Below are positions 1 to 6,837 of a stretch of 8,145 nt of DNA, piece after piece; positions within the stretch are counted from its first letter, which is position 1, and the number at the start of each line of letters is the position of its first letter. The translations under genes and the position numbers were made by a program. The stretch is from Chitinophagaceae bacterium (GTDB lineage: Bacteria; Bacteroidota; Bacteroidia; Chitinophagales; Chitinophagaceae). The notes under the pieces are model-generated. The model was not told the DNA's origin and did no database searches. It saw only the letters and a list, made by a program, of their open reading frames with translations. The stretch spans positions 1 through 8,145 of the forward strand of contig CANKGM010000073.1 of assembly GCA_947481355.1 (NCBI GenBank), in the 5' to 3' direction.

Positions 1-636
1 GTAAAAATTCATCCGCAAGTTTTTGTTGGAAGTAAAGTTAGGGTTGGGCAAAGTTCAATTTTACATCCAGGTGTCAAAATTTACCATGAATGCCAAGTTG
101 GCCAAAATGTAATTATACATGCCGGAACAGTAGTTGGAAGTGATGGATTTGGTTTTGCTCCAACAGAAGATGGAACGTATCAAAAAGTGCCACAACTCGG
201 CAATGTAGTTATTGAAGATAATGTTGAAATTGGAGCCAATACGTGCATTGATAGAGCTACGATGGGGTCAACCATCATAAAAAGAGGGACAAAATTGGAT
301 AATCTCCTTCAAGTTGGCCATAATGTGGAAATAGGCGAAGACAGCGTAATCGCAGCTCAAACCGGAATAAGCGGTAGCACAAAAATTGGGAAAAGGGTTA
401 TGATTGGTGGACAGGTCGGTATAAATGGACACATTACAGTTGCTAATGGAACAAAAGTTGGCGGACAGAGCGGTATTACCAAAACTATAAAAGAGCCCAA
501 CACATCATTGAACGGAACGCCAGCAGTTGATTATATGGCCTCAATGAGGTCGCAGGCTATGCTCAGGAGACTCCCTGAACTAGAGAAAAAAATCAAGGAA
601 TTAGAAATGCTCTTAACTCAATTAAAAAATAGTTAA
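1..636 (+). CDS. lpxD: UDP-3-O-(3-hydroxyacyl)glucosamine N-acyltransferase LpxD, 3' part (5' end outside window)
   Basis: The reading frame is open from base 1 and encodes the last 211 residues. LpxD adds a 3-hydroxyacyl chain from acyl carrier protein to the 2-amino group of the UDP-glucosamine intermediate, the third step of lipid A synthesis, in the cytoplasm. The fragment is almost all left-handed beta-helix hexapeptide repeats (for example VIIHAG and VVIEDNVEIG). It contains the LpxD block GFGFAP (fragment residues 49-54), CIDRATMGST (82-91) and the catalytic histidine in QVGHNVEIG (H107, codon at 319-321). The C-terminus, about 185-211, is a charged, leucine-rich helix, as expected for LpxD trimers. 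Family members are about 340-350 residues, so the N-terminal uridine-binding domain of roughly 130 residues lies left of the window. A GTG at 187 is internal and not a start. The gene leads into lpxC/fabZ and lpxA, the usual Bacteroidota order. Confidence 0.96.
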   Translation, partial: VKIHPQVFVGSKVRVGQSSILHPGVKIYHECQVGQNVIIHAGTVVGSDGFGFAPTEDGTYQKVPQLGNVVIEDNVEIGANTCIDRATMGSTIIKRGTKLDNLLQVGHNVEIGEDSVIAAQTGISGSTKIGKRVMIGGQVGINGHITVANGTKVGGQSGITKTIKEPNTSLNGTPAVDYMASMRSQAMLRRLPELEKKIKELEMLLTQLKNS

Positions 637-659
637 ACTGCCATTTTAAACTGCCATTT
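633..659 (+). repeat. 13-bp tandem duplication over the lpxD stop codon
   Basis: TTAAACTGCCATT occurs at 633-645 and again immediately at 646-658, with one further matching base at 659. The first copy contains the lpxD TAA stop (634-636); the second lies fully in the 94-base gap before lpxC/fabZ. It looks like a simple slippage or recombination duplication; no function is evident. Confidence 0.85.
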
Positions 660-730
660 CTTATAAATCAAGTCATTACAGAGGCCATAGACCTATAAAA
701 ATGGCTTATCTTCGCAATCAATATTTTTTG

Positions 731-2143
731 ATGAAAGATAACTTCAATCAAGACAAGCAGCATACCGTAAAAGGACCTGTTAATATATCTGGAACCGGGC
801 TGCATACAGGAATTTTAGTGGACATGGTATTGAATCCCGCTAATCCGGGATTTGGCATACAATTTAAGCGGACCGATTTGCCCGGGCAGCCCGTTGTAAA
901 GGCGGATTGCGATTTGGTAACTGATACCTCTAGAGGAACAACCCTTGAAGACAATGGCGCTAAAGTAAGCACTGTAGAACATATTCTAGCTGCCTTAGTT
1001 GGAATGGGGGTAGATAATTGTCTTGTTGAAATAAATGGCCCTGAAATTCCCATTATTGATGGAAGTTCCCAACCCTTTATAGAGATTCTAGAAAAGGTAG
1101 GGATTGAAGAACAAGATGCAACCAAACACTGGTATACTATAGACACGAATATTTCATATTACCATGAAGATAAACGTGTAGAGATGATTGCCATGCCAGC
1201 GATAGAATATAAGTTAACCACCTTGATTGACTTTAACAGTCCAGTGTTGGGAACTCAACATGCTGGCATCAAAAATATAACAGACTTCAAAACAGAGATA
1301 GCACCGTGTAGAACCTTTTGCTTTCTTCATGAACTTGAAACACTTCTTGCCAACAACCTAATCAAAGGCGGTGACATCAACAATGCTATTGTTGTAGTTG
1401 ACAAACCCGTTACAGAAGCCGAGATGGCAAGACTAGCCGGCATCTTTAAGAAAGACAAAATTGAAGTTGAAAATGGAGGCTATTTAAATAACCTTGAATT
1501 ACGATTTCCAAATGAGCCTGCACGACATAAATTATTGGACGTTATTGGAGATTTAGCATTGATAGGTTATCCAATTAAAGCACATATCATTGCGAACAGG
1601 CCAGGTCATTTTTCAAATGTTGAATTTGCAAAATTGATTAAGAATTACATCAAAAAGAACAAACACGTAAAAAACGTTCCAGTTTACGATCCAAACCAAC
1701 CCCCAGTATACAATACTCAACAGATTGAAAAGGTATTGCCCCATAGACATCCTTTTCTTCTAGTAGACAAAGTGGTTGAATTAACTGATACCCATATTAT
1801 CGGTATAAAAAATGTGACATTTAATGAGGGCTTTTTCTCAGGACATTTCCCAGGGAATCCCGTAATGCCAGGCGTTATGCAGATTGAAGCATTAGCACAA
1901 ACTGGTGGTATTTTGGCAATCAATTCTCTCCCACCTGGTGAATATGATACATACTTTGTTAAAATAGACAACTGCAAATTCAAACAAAAAGTTGTTCCAG
2001 GAGATACCATGATTTTGAAAATGGAAAGAATAGGACCAATCCGTAGAGGGCTTTGTGAAATGCAAGGAACCGTTTACGTTGGAAATAAAATTATGACCGA
2101 AGCAATCCTCATGGCACAAATAGTCAAAAGAGAAAGGCTTTAA
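731..2143 (+). CDS. lpxC/fabZ: Bifunctional LpxC/FabZ: UDP-3-O-acyl-GlcNAc deacetylase fused to 3-hydroxyacyl-ACP dehydratase
   Basis: This is a two-domain cytoplasmic enzyme of 470 residues if started at ATG 731. The N-terminal domain (about 10-310) is the zinc deacetylase LpxC, the committed lipid A step. Visible residues are the GTGLHTG motif (21-27), the catalytic Glu and first zinc His in TVEH (E83, H84), the HKLLD zinc pair (H266, D270), D274, and the PGH histidine H293. The C-terminal domain (about 328-470) is FabZ, which dehydrates 3-hydroxyacyl-ACP in fatty acid elongation. It shows LPHRHPFLLVDK (336-347), catalytic H372 in GHFPGNPVMPGV, and E386 fourteen residues later. This fusion is characteristic of Bacteroidota. 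An in-frame ATG at 701 would add ten residues; I prefer 731 because family members start close to the QHT(I/V)K segment. Neither start has a clear Shine-Dalgarno. lpxA starts 18 bases after the stop. Confidence 0.96.
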   Translation: MKDNFNQDKQHTVKGPVNISGTGLHTGILVDMVLNPANPGFGIQFKRTDLPGQPVVKADCDLVTDTSRGTTLEDNGAKVSTVEHILAALVGMGVDNCLVEINGPEIPIIDGSSQPFIEILEKVGIEEQDATKHWYTIDTNISYYHEDKRVEMIAMPAIEYKLTTLIDFNSPVLGTQHAGIKNITDFKTEIAPCRTFCFLHELETLLANNLIKGGDINNAIVVVDKPVTEAEMARLAGIFKKDKIEVENGGYLNNLELRFPNEPARHKLLDVIGDLALIGYPIKAHIIANRPGHFSNVEFAKLIKNYIKKNKHVKNVPVYDPNQPPVYNTQQIEKVLPHRHPFLLVDKVVELTDTHIIGIKNVTFNEGFFSGHFPGNPVMPGVMQIEALAQTGGILAINSLPPGEYDTYFVKIDNCKFKQKVVPGDTMILKMERIGPIRRGLCEMQGTVYVGNKIMTEAILMAQIVKRERL

Positions 2144-2161
2144 TTCAATTAGACAGAAACT

Positions 2162-2968
2162 ATGATCCATCCACATACATACATACACCATAATGCTCGC
2201 ATCGCGACCAATGTAAAGATTGATCCCTTTTCAGTAATACATCAAAATGTAGAAGTAGGTGAAGGTACATGGATTGGCAGCAATGTTACCATCATGGATG
2301 GCGCACGAATAGGAAAAAACTGTCGCATTTTTCCAGGTGCTGTAATTTCAGCTGCGCCACAAGATCTAAAATTTGAAGGTGAAGAAACCAGTGTAGAGAT
2401 CGGTAATAATACTACTATTCGTGAGTTCGTAACAATACATAGAGGAACTAAGGATAGATGGAAAACTATAGTTGGAGACGATTGTTTAATTATGGCCTAT
2501 AGCCATATCGCACATGACTGTATCATAGGCAACAACTGCATCATGAGCAACAATACACAAATGGCAGGCCACGTCATTATGGGAGATTATGCCATTTTAG
2601 CGGGCATGTGTGCAGTGCACCAATTTGTGAAAATTGGACAACATTCATTTGTTGCAGGAGGATCGCTAGTTAGAAAAGATATTCCCCCATATATTAAAGC
2701 AGGAAGAACTCCAATCTCTTATGCAGGGGTAAACTCGGTTGGTTTAAAACGAAAAGGATTTTCAGTTGAAAAAATCAATGAAATCCTCGATATATACCGC
2801 ACCATCTATAACAAAGGATTAAACACTAGTCAGGCAATGGACCTGATCGAGGAAGAGTTCCCTGTTACAGACGAGCGTGATGAAATTGTAACGTTTGTTC
2901 GTGAAAGCACTCGAGGTATTATTAAACGCTTCACTAAAAATTCAACGGATGAAGATCACGGTGATTAA
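2162..2968 (+). CDS. lpxA: Acyl-ACP--UDP-N-acetylglucosamine O-acyltransferase LpxA
   Basis: LpxA transfers a 3-hydroxyacyl chain from ACP to the 3-OH of UDP-GlcNAc, the first step of lipid A synthesis, as a cytoplasmic trimer. The 268-residue length fits the family (262 in E. coli). Residues about 1-185 form hexapeptide beta-helix repeats. The catalytic His is H118 in HIAHDC (E. coli H125). H137 and H153 match E. coli H144 and H160, and R197 in GLKRKGF matches R204. G166 sits at the position of the E. coli chain-length ruler G173, with A165 beside it, which agrees with a long acyl pocket rather than the C10 type that has Met there. A helical C-terminal domain follows (about 200-268) with the conserved STRGIIKRF segment. 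The ATG at 2162 gives the normal N-terminus. The last 20 bases overlap the next gene, suggesting translational coupling. Confidence 0.97.
   Translation: MIHPHTYIHHNARIATNVKIDPFSVIHQNVEVGEGTWIGSNVTIMDGARIGKNCRIFPGAVISAAPQDLKFEGEETSVEIGNNTTIREFVTIHRGTKDRWKTIVGDDCLIMAYSHIAHDCIIGNNCIMSNNTQMAGHVIMGDYAILAGMCAVHQFVKIGQHSFVAGGSLVRKDIPPYIKAGRTPISYAGVNSVGLKRKGFSVEKINEILDIYRTIYNKGLNTSQAMDLIEEEFPVTDERDEIVTFVRESTRGIIKRFTKNSTDEDHGD
2173..2187 (+). repeat. Short tetranucleotide repeat (ACAT)3-ACA at the 5' end of lpxA
   Basis: Three full ACAT units plus ACA lie in about codons 4-9 of lpxA. A change of one unit would shift the frame just after the start. The copy number is low, so this may be chance. Confidence 0.5.
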
Positions 2969-3560
2969 TGCCGGAAAACGATTCAACCGAGAATGGATTT
3001 TTAGAAACCAAAATCTGGAGCTAAATCAAGGAACTCATTATGCTATAACTGGCTATAACGGCTCCGGAAAGTCAACTTTTCTGCAATGTTTAGCTGGAGC
3101 ATTATACATCAACGAAGGAGAAATTTCCTACTCTTCAGAAAATCAAAAGATAAACGAACAAGATCAATATAAGTACTTTTCAATCTGCGCTCCTTATATG
3201 GAATTGATTGAAGAAATGACTGCATTAGAGTTTTTGCATTACCACCAAAACTTTAAGCCATTCATAAATGAAGTGTCGACAAGAGCAATTTTAGAGGAAA
3301 TAGGACTTTCCAAATCAAAAGACAAACAAATACGCTACTATAGTAGCGGCATGAAACAACGGTTAAAACTAGCTCAAGCGTTTTTTACCGATACTCCGAT
3401 TTTATTTTTAGATGAACCGTGTACTAACCTTGATCAACAAGGGATTGACCTCTATAAACATCTAATACAAGGGTACTGCAAAGACAAACTTGTTGTAATC
3501 AGCAGCAATGACAAAACTGAATATGCTAGCTGTTCACAAGAAATCAGTATGGGTGTGTAA
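2949..3560 (+). CDS. ABC-type ATPase, orphan nucleotide-binding protein downstream of lpxA
   Basis: A 203-residue ABC nucleotide-binding domain. It shows Walker A GYNGSGKST (35-43), the signature YSSGMKQR (131-138), Walker B ILFLDEP (151-157) and D-loop NLD (160-162). The segment where the Q-loop glutamine is expected reads APY (81-83), and the H-loop position reads SSND (185-188), with Asn instead of His. I recall similar variants in Bacteroidota ATPases beside lipid A genes, so this may be a lineage trait. The start is ATG 2949, inside lpxA (20-base overlap); an upstream TTG extension is unlikely because it adds residues unlike the family. There is no membrane protein or permease next to it, and the protein has no membrane segment. 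Position suggests expression with the lipid A genes, perhaps in export or envelope work, but the substrate cannot be told from sequence. Confidence 0.87.
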   Translation: MKITVINAGKRFNREWIFRNQNLELNQGTHYAITGYNGSGKSTFLQCLAGALYINEGEISYSSENQKINEQDQYKYFSICAPYMELIEEMTALEFLHYHQNFKPFINEVSTRAILEEIGLSKSKDKQIRYYSSGMKQRLKLAQAFFTDTPILFLDEPCTNLDQQGIDLYKHLIQGYCKDKLVVISSNDKTEYASCSQEISMGV

Positions 3561-3623
3561 AAAATGATACCAGAGAAGATGCTTTCTTTCTATTTTCAAA
3601 GGTAACTTCGCAAAAAATTACCC

Positions 3624-4904
3624 ATGTACAAGGATACCATGATTTTCGACTTGCTCAACAAAGAACTCAAAAGACAACGTGAAGGCATAGAACTAATTGC
3701 CTCAGAGAACTTTACCTCACTTCAGGTCATGCAAGCCATGGGTTCAGTAGCAACTAACAAATATGCAGAAGGATATCCAGGAAAACGATATTATGGTGGA
3801 TGTGAAGTTGTAGATGAAATCGAAACACTTGCTATCGATAGACTAAAGCAAGTCTTTAACGCAAATTGGGCAAACGTTCAACCGCATAGTGGTGCACAGG
3901 CCAATACAGCAGTTTTTCTTGCTTGCCTAAAACCTGGAGACAAAATATTAGGTCTTGATTTAAGCATGGGCGGACACTTAACACATGGAAGTCCAGCAAA
4001 TTTCAGCGGTAAAACCTACCAAGCATTCTTTTATGGCGTAGATCGTGAAACGGGTTTGGTTAATTATGAACAGCTTGAGCAAACAGCGCGCACAGAAAAA
4101 CCCAAAATGATCATTTGTGGTGCGTCAGCCTATAGCCGAGATTGGGATTATGCAAGAATTCGTGCTGTTGCAGATGAGATAGGTGCATTGGTTTTAGCTG
4201 ATATTGCACATCCTGCCGGACTGATTGCAGCAGGACTCCTAAACGACCCATTTGATCATTGTCATATAGTAACCTCAACGACCCATAAGACACTAAGGGG
4301 TCCAAGAGGTGGTGTTATAATGATTAGACATGATTTTGATAATCCATTTGGCATCAAAGACCCTAAAGGAAATATCAGAAGCATGAGTGCTTTGTTAGAC
4401 TTAGCAGTTTTCCCTGGTATGCAAGGTGGACCACTTGAGCATGTTATTGCAGCTAAAGCAGTTGCATTTGGAGAAATACTAGATCCTTCTTTCAAAGCAT
4501 ATCAACAACAAGTACAAGTTAATGCGCTGACCATCGCTAAAGCATTTACCGACAAAGGATATCATCTAATTAGTAATGGGACTGACAACCATTTGATGTT
4601 GATTGACTTGAGAAATAAAAACATAACAGGTAAAAAGGCTCAAGAAACACTAGACAGAGCTCACATTACATTGAATAAAAATGCTGTTCCATTTGATGAT
4701 AAAAGTCCATTTGTTACATCCGGAATCAGGGTTGGTGTGCCTGCTATCACAACTCGTGGATTGAAGACGCAGGATATGCAAACTGTAGCAGATATGATTG
4801 ATAAAGTGTTGATGAATGCGGATGATGAACAAATCATAGCTTCTGTGAAAGATGATGTAAAATCATTCATGAATAAATTTCCACTCTATCCTGAACTTGG
4901 ATAA
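3624..4904 (+). CDS. glyA: Serine hydroxymethyltransferase GlyA
   Basis: A cytoplasmic pyridoxal-phosphate enzyme that interconverts serine plus tetrahydrofolate with glycine plus 5,10-methylene-tetrahydrofolate, feeding one-carbon metabolism. The 426-residue length is normal for the family. Visible landmarks are IELIASENF (22-30), NKYAEGYPGKRYYGG (45-59), H121 stacking on the cofactor, ADIAHPAGL with D193 and H196, the Schiff-base lysine K222 in TSTTHKTLRGPRGG, FPGMQGGP (263-270), and the substrate carboxylate arginine R369 in SGIRVG. Residues about 238-258 (NPFGIKDPKG and on) form an insertion relative to E. coli GlyA that I associate with Bacteroidota homologues. ATG 3624 gives the standard start; a second ATG at 3639 would cut conserved residues. 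The 63-base gap before it has no riboswitch-like structure. The next gene begins 9 bases after the stop. Confidence 0.97.
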   Translation: MYKDTMIFDLLNKELKRQREGIELIASENFTSLQVMQAMGSVATNKYAEGYPGKRYYGGCEVVDEIETLAIDRLKQVFNANWANVQPHSGAQANTAVFLACLKPGDKILGLDLSMGGHLTHGSPANFSGKTYQAFFYGVDRETGLVNYEQLEQTARTEKPKMIICGASAYSRDWDYARIRAVADEIGALVLADIAHPAGLIAAGLLNDPFDHCHIVTSTTHKTLRGPRGGVIMIRHDFDNPFGIKDPKGNIRSMSALLDLAVFPGMQGGPLEHVIAAKAVAFGEILDPSFKAYQQQVQVNALTIAKAFTDKGYHLISNGTDNHLMLIDLRNKNITGKKAQETLDRAHITLNKNAVPFDDKSPFVTSGIRVGVPAITTRGLKTQDMQTVADMIDKVLMNADDEQIIASVKDDVKSFMNKFPLYPELG

Positions 4905-4913
4905 ATAAAAAAT

Positions 4914-5336
4914 ATGATACAAAGAATCCAGAGCCTTTGGCTGTTATTATCTTCATCAATTGCTACACTAGTCTGGTTTCTTCCAGTGTTCAGTGATGAA
5001 GAAACAGGAAAAAATTTCTTCATCACTGAAAGCTTAGCACTTCTATTAGTTGTGGTTTTTTCAGGATTAATATCCTTCGTAACAATCTTTTTCTTTAAAA
5101 AAAGGAGCACGCAAAAACAATTAATCACCTTGAACATATGCGTGGCACTTGCAATAGTAGCATTAGAATATCTTCAAATTGAAAATTTTAAATCAAATTT
5201 TGGAATCAAACAAGGACATTGGCAGATTAGTGCAATCCTTCCTTTCTTTATCATTTTATTTTTGTCTTTTGCTTACAGAGGAATTCGTAAAGACGAAAAA
5301 TTGCTAAGCAGTACAGATCGACTTAGACAATCATAA
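4914..5336 (+). CDS. DUF4293-family integral membrane protein
   Basis: A 140-residue protein with four predicted transmembrane helices at about 7-26, 41-62, 70-88 and 104-122, and charged ends. The opening MIQRIQSLWLLL and the tail RGIRKDEKLLSSTDRLR match the Bacteroidota-restricted DUF4293 family as I know it; its function is unknown. It starts 9 bases after glyA and ends 3 bases before the acetoacetate decarboxylase-family gene, so the three are probably one transcript. The loop between helices 1 and 2 (residues 26-39) is encoded by a perfect 16-bp inverted repeat, described separately. ATG 4914 is the family start. Confidence 0.88.
   Translation: MIQRIQSLWLLLSSSIATLVWFLPVFSDEETGKNFFITESLALLLVVVFSGLISFVTIFFFKKRSTQKQLITLNICVALAIVALEYLQIENFKSNFGIKQGHWQISAILPFFIILFLSFAYRGIRKDEKLLSSTDRLRQS
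4989..5030 (+). repeat. Perfect 16-bp inverted repeat (potential hairpin) inside the DUF4293 gene
   Basis: The arm TTCAGTGATGAAGAAA (4989-5004) is the exact reverse complement of TTTCTTCATCACTGAA (5015-5030), separated by a 10-base loop (5005-5014, mostly purine). No run of T follows the right arm, so it does not look like an intrinsic terminator. It begins 75 bases into the coding sequence. Sequence identity of the arms is directly visible; any role is unknown. Confidence 0.9.
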
Positions 5337-5339
5337 AAT

Positions 5340-6074
5340 ATGAATTCTTCAACGGACTACTCATTCCCAGTTGAATTTCGTGATGTCGACTATGTTGCTG
5401 CTCTCTATAAGGGAAATAAAAAAGCTGTAGAAGAAAGATTGCGTGGCACTGGTTTAAAGGCAGGCCTATCACTTAATGGAAAGCCTATTATAGCTGTTGG
5501 ATTAATTGAGTATAAAGATTCAGATCTTGGTGCATACAATGAAGTTATTGTTGCTATTCCTGTAGTGCCTATAACAGAATCGTCAAGCATTCTAAATTGG
5601 CTTCAACTATATACTCCATTACATAAAAGAAAATTAGGACAATACATTTTACACATTCCTGTAACATCGAACCAGTCTATGATTGCGGGCAAGGATATTT
5701 GGGGATATCCAAAAATTGTAACGGAGATCAAACATCGATTCACAAAAAATCACATTTCTACAAAGATTACAGACCTCGAAACAAATAAAGAGCAAGTAGT
5801 ATGTGAAGGGACTATGGGAATAGGTATATCAATTCCGTCGATGGACCTAATGACCTATTCTTTTTTAAATAGTATTAGGCTATGCACCCACGTTGACGTA
5901 GATGCACAGATGAATTGGCATCCATTTTCAAGCTTGAAAATTACTATTCAGGATGTTAACAACCCAATTGCCAAAGACTTGATAGAGTTGAATGTAGTAA
6001 ATAAGAAACCAGTTGTGGTGATTAGGGCAGCTCAGTTTAAAGCTAAATTCAATGAAGGCCTAAAAAATAATTGA
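5340..6074 (+). CDS. Acetoacetate decarboxylase-family (ADC-like) protein
   Basis: A 244-residue soluble protein, the usual length for the acetoacetate decarboxylase fold. Two segments support the family: DLGAYNEVIVAIPV (62-75), matching the segment around Glu76 of the Clostridium acetobutylicum enzyme, and GKDIWGYPKI (117-126), matching the Schiff-base segment in which K125 corresponds to Lys115. The residue after the lysine is Ile rather than the Lys116 of the clostridial enzyme, and the region aligning with Glu61 appears to lack the acid (G54). These comparisons rely on a recalled sequence. The protein probably forms Schiff bases with a keto substrate, but decarboxylation of acetoacetate itself is not assured; other members of the superfamily do aldol or cyclase chemistry. 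The gene starts 3 bases after DUF4293 and its end overlaps the opposing hydrolase gene by 26 bases. Confidence 0.85.
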   Translation: MNSSTDYSFPVEFRDVDYVAALYKGNKKAVEERLRGTGLKAGLSLNGKPIIAVGLIEYKDSDLGAYNEVIVAIPVVPITESSSILNWLQLYTPLHKRKLGQYILHIPVTSNQSMIAGKDIWGYPKIVTEIKHRFTKNHISTKITDLETNKEQVVCEGTMGIGISIPSMDLMTYSFLNSIRLCTHVDVDAQMNWHPFSSLKITIQDVNNPIAKDLIELNVVNKKPVVVIRAAQFKAKFNEGLKNN

Positions 6075-6837
6075 TTTTATCAGCTGTATTTTCCCATTCA
6101 GGTTCAAGCATGAAACAATGCGAGGCATTTTCTATAAGCAGTGGTTCAACGCCATAAGAAACAGCCATACGAACAGTATCCTTCATGGAAACTAAAAAAT
6201 CATTTTCTGCCCCTACAATCATCACTGGTACTGTTGCTTTTTTAACTTTTGGGAGCCTCCAAAAAAGCATCTCAAGAAATGCCAAAAAAGATTCCTCTTG
6301 TAATTGACTTGCTAATGTAGGCATACGCTCATCAGGAAAATCAGGCGATAACATGACAGACTTAAGTAGTTTTCGATTATTCATAATTGGTAGCCAACTA
6401 AATCGAAAAGTGGAAATCATAAATTGCAATGGTGCTTTCTGGAACAATCTTCCAGCTAGGCTCCATGATCCATGACTAGGAGCGGAACATAATAATATAA
6501 TCCCCTTTATATTTTCTTCACTTTGATTAATATAATGTTGAGAAATGAAGCCTCCCATGGAATGTCCAACTAAAAAGACGGGCTTACCAATTTCATGAAT
6601 AACCTGTTCGATGTCTTTCACATAATCCAATACACTTGTCCATCGAAGTTGATCATTTTTCTCAGACGCGCCATGATTGCGTAAACTAACGGCATAAACA
6701 TTATACCCTTGATCAAAAAAATAAGGCATAAAATTCTTTTCCCAAACCCACGCAGCCATACACGCCCCATGAATAAAGAGAATATTTCCTTTTTCTGTGC
6801 CCTCGGGCTGTAATTTTTTAATGAGTTCTAACTTCAT
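6049..6837 (-). CDS. Alpha/beta hydrolase
   Basis: A 262-residue alpha/beta-hydrolase fold protein without signal peptide. The catalytic triad is readable: nucleophile S93 in GHSMGG (91-96), acid D213 in GAENDFLV, and H240 in ASHCFMLEP. The oxyanion-hole motif is FIHG (21-24). A helical cap lies between about 120 and 195. It is most like esterase, lactonase or lysophospholipase members; the substrate is unknown. I chose ATG 6837, where the conserved fold begins, over an ATG at 6897 that would add 20 unlikely residues. With this start it overlaps the upstream monooxygenase gene by 20 bases, so the two are probably co-translated. Its final residues (LGLH) are encoded across the convergent decarboxylase-like gene, with a 26-base antisense overlap and no space for a terminator between them. 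Confidence 0.92.
   Translation of the reverse strand: MKLELIKKLQPEGTEKGNILFIHGACMAAWVWEKNFMPYFFDQGYNVYAVSLRNHGASEKNDQLRWTSVLDYVKDIEQVIHEIGKPVFLVGHSMGGFISQHYINQSEENIKGIILLCSAPSHGSWSLAGRLFQKAPLQFMISTFRFSWLPIMNNRKLLKSVMLSPDFPDERMPTLASQLQEESFLAFLEMLFWRLPKVKKATVPVMIVGAENDFLVSMKDTVRMAVSYGVEPLLIENASHCFMLEPEWENTADKINYFLGLH

Noticed and set aside
684..705. GCCAT / ATGGC inverted repeat spanning the ATG at 701
   Set aside because: The 5-bp arms are too short to claim a regulatory hairpin.
721..730. TATTTTTTG resembling the Bacteroidota -7 promoter element TAnnTTTG
   Set aside because: The spacing is one base off and it directly abuts the likely ATG at 731, so it cannot serve that start.
748..1146. 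132-codon open frame on the minus strand inside lpxC/fabZ
   Set aside because: It lies fully antisense to the well-conserved LpxC domain, and its translation shows no recognisable domain.
1378..1394. 7-bp inverted repeat CAACAAT / ATTGTTG inside lpxC
   Set aside because: Short arms within conserved coding sequence; explained by ordinary codon choice.
1717..2191. Two overlapping minus-strand open frames under the FabZ domain and lpxA start
   Set aside because: They are antisense to conserved catalytic motifs, overlap one another in different frames and show no family features.
3601..3622. GGTAA / TTACC inverted repeat just before the glyA start
   Set aside because: The arms are only 5 bp with a 12-base loop, which is expected by chance; no terminator or riboswitch shape.
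4111..4870. Several short minus-strand open frames within glyA
   Set aside because: All are shadows of a conserved gene; none has a plausible initiation region or domain.
4886..5137. 83-codon minus-strand frame over the DUF4293 gene
   Set aside because: It is antisense to a gene with clear membrane topology and family ends; its hydrophobic stretch only mirrors the opposite strand.
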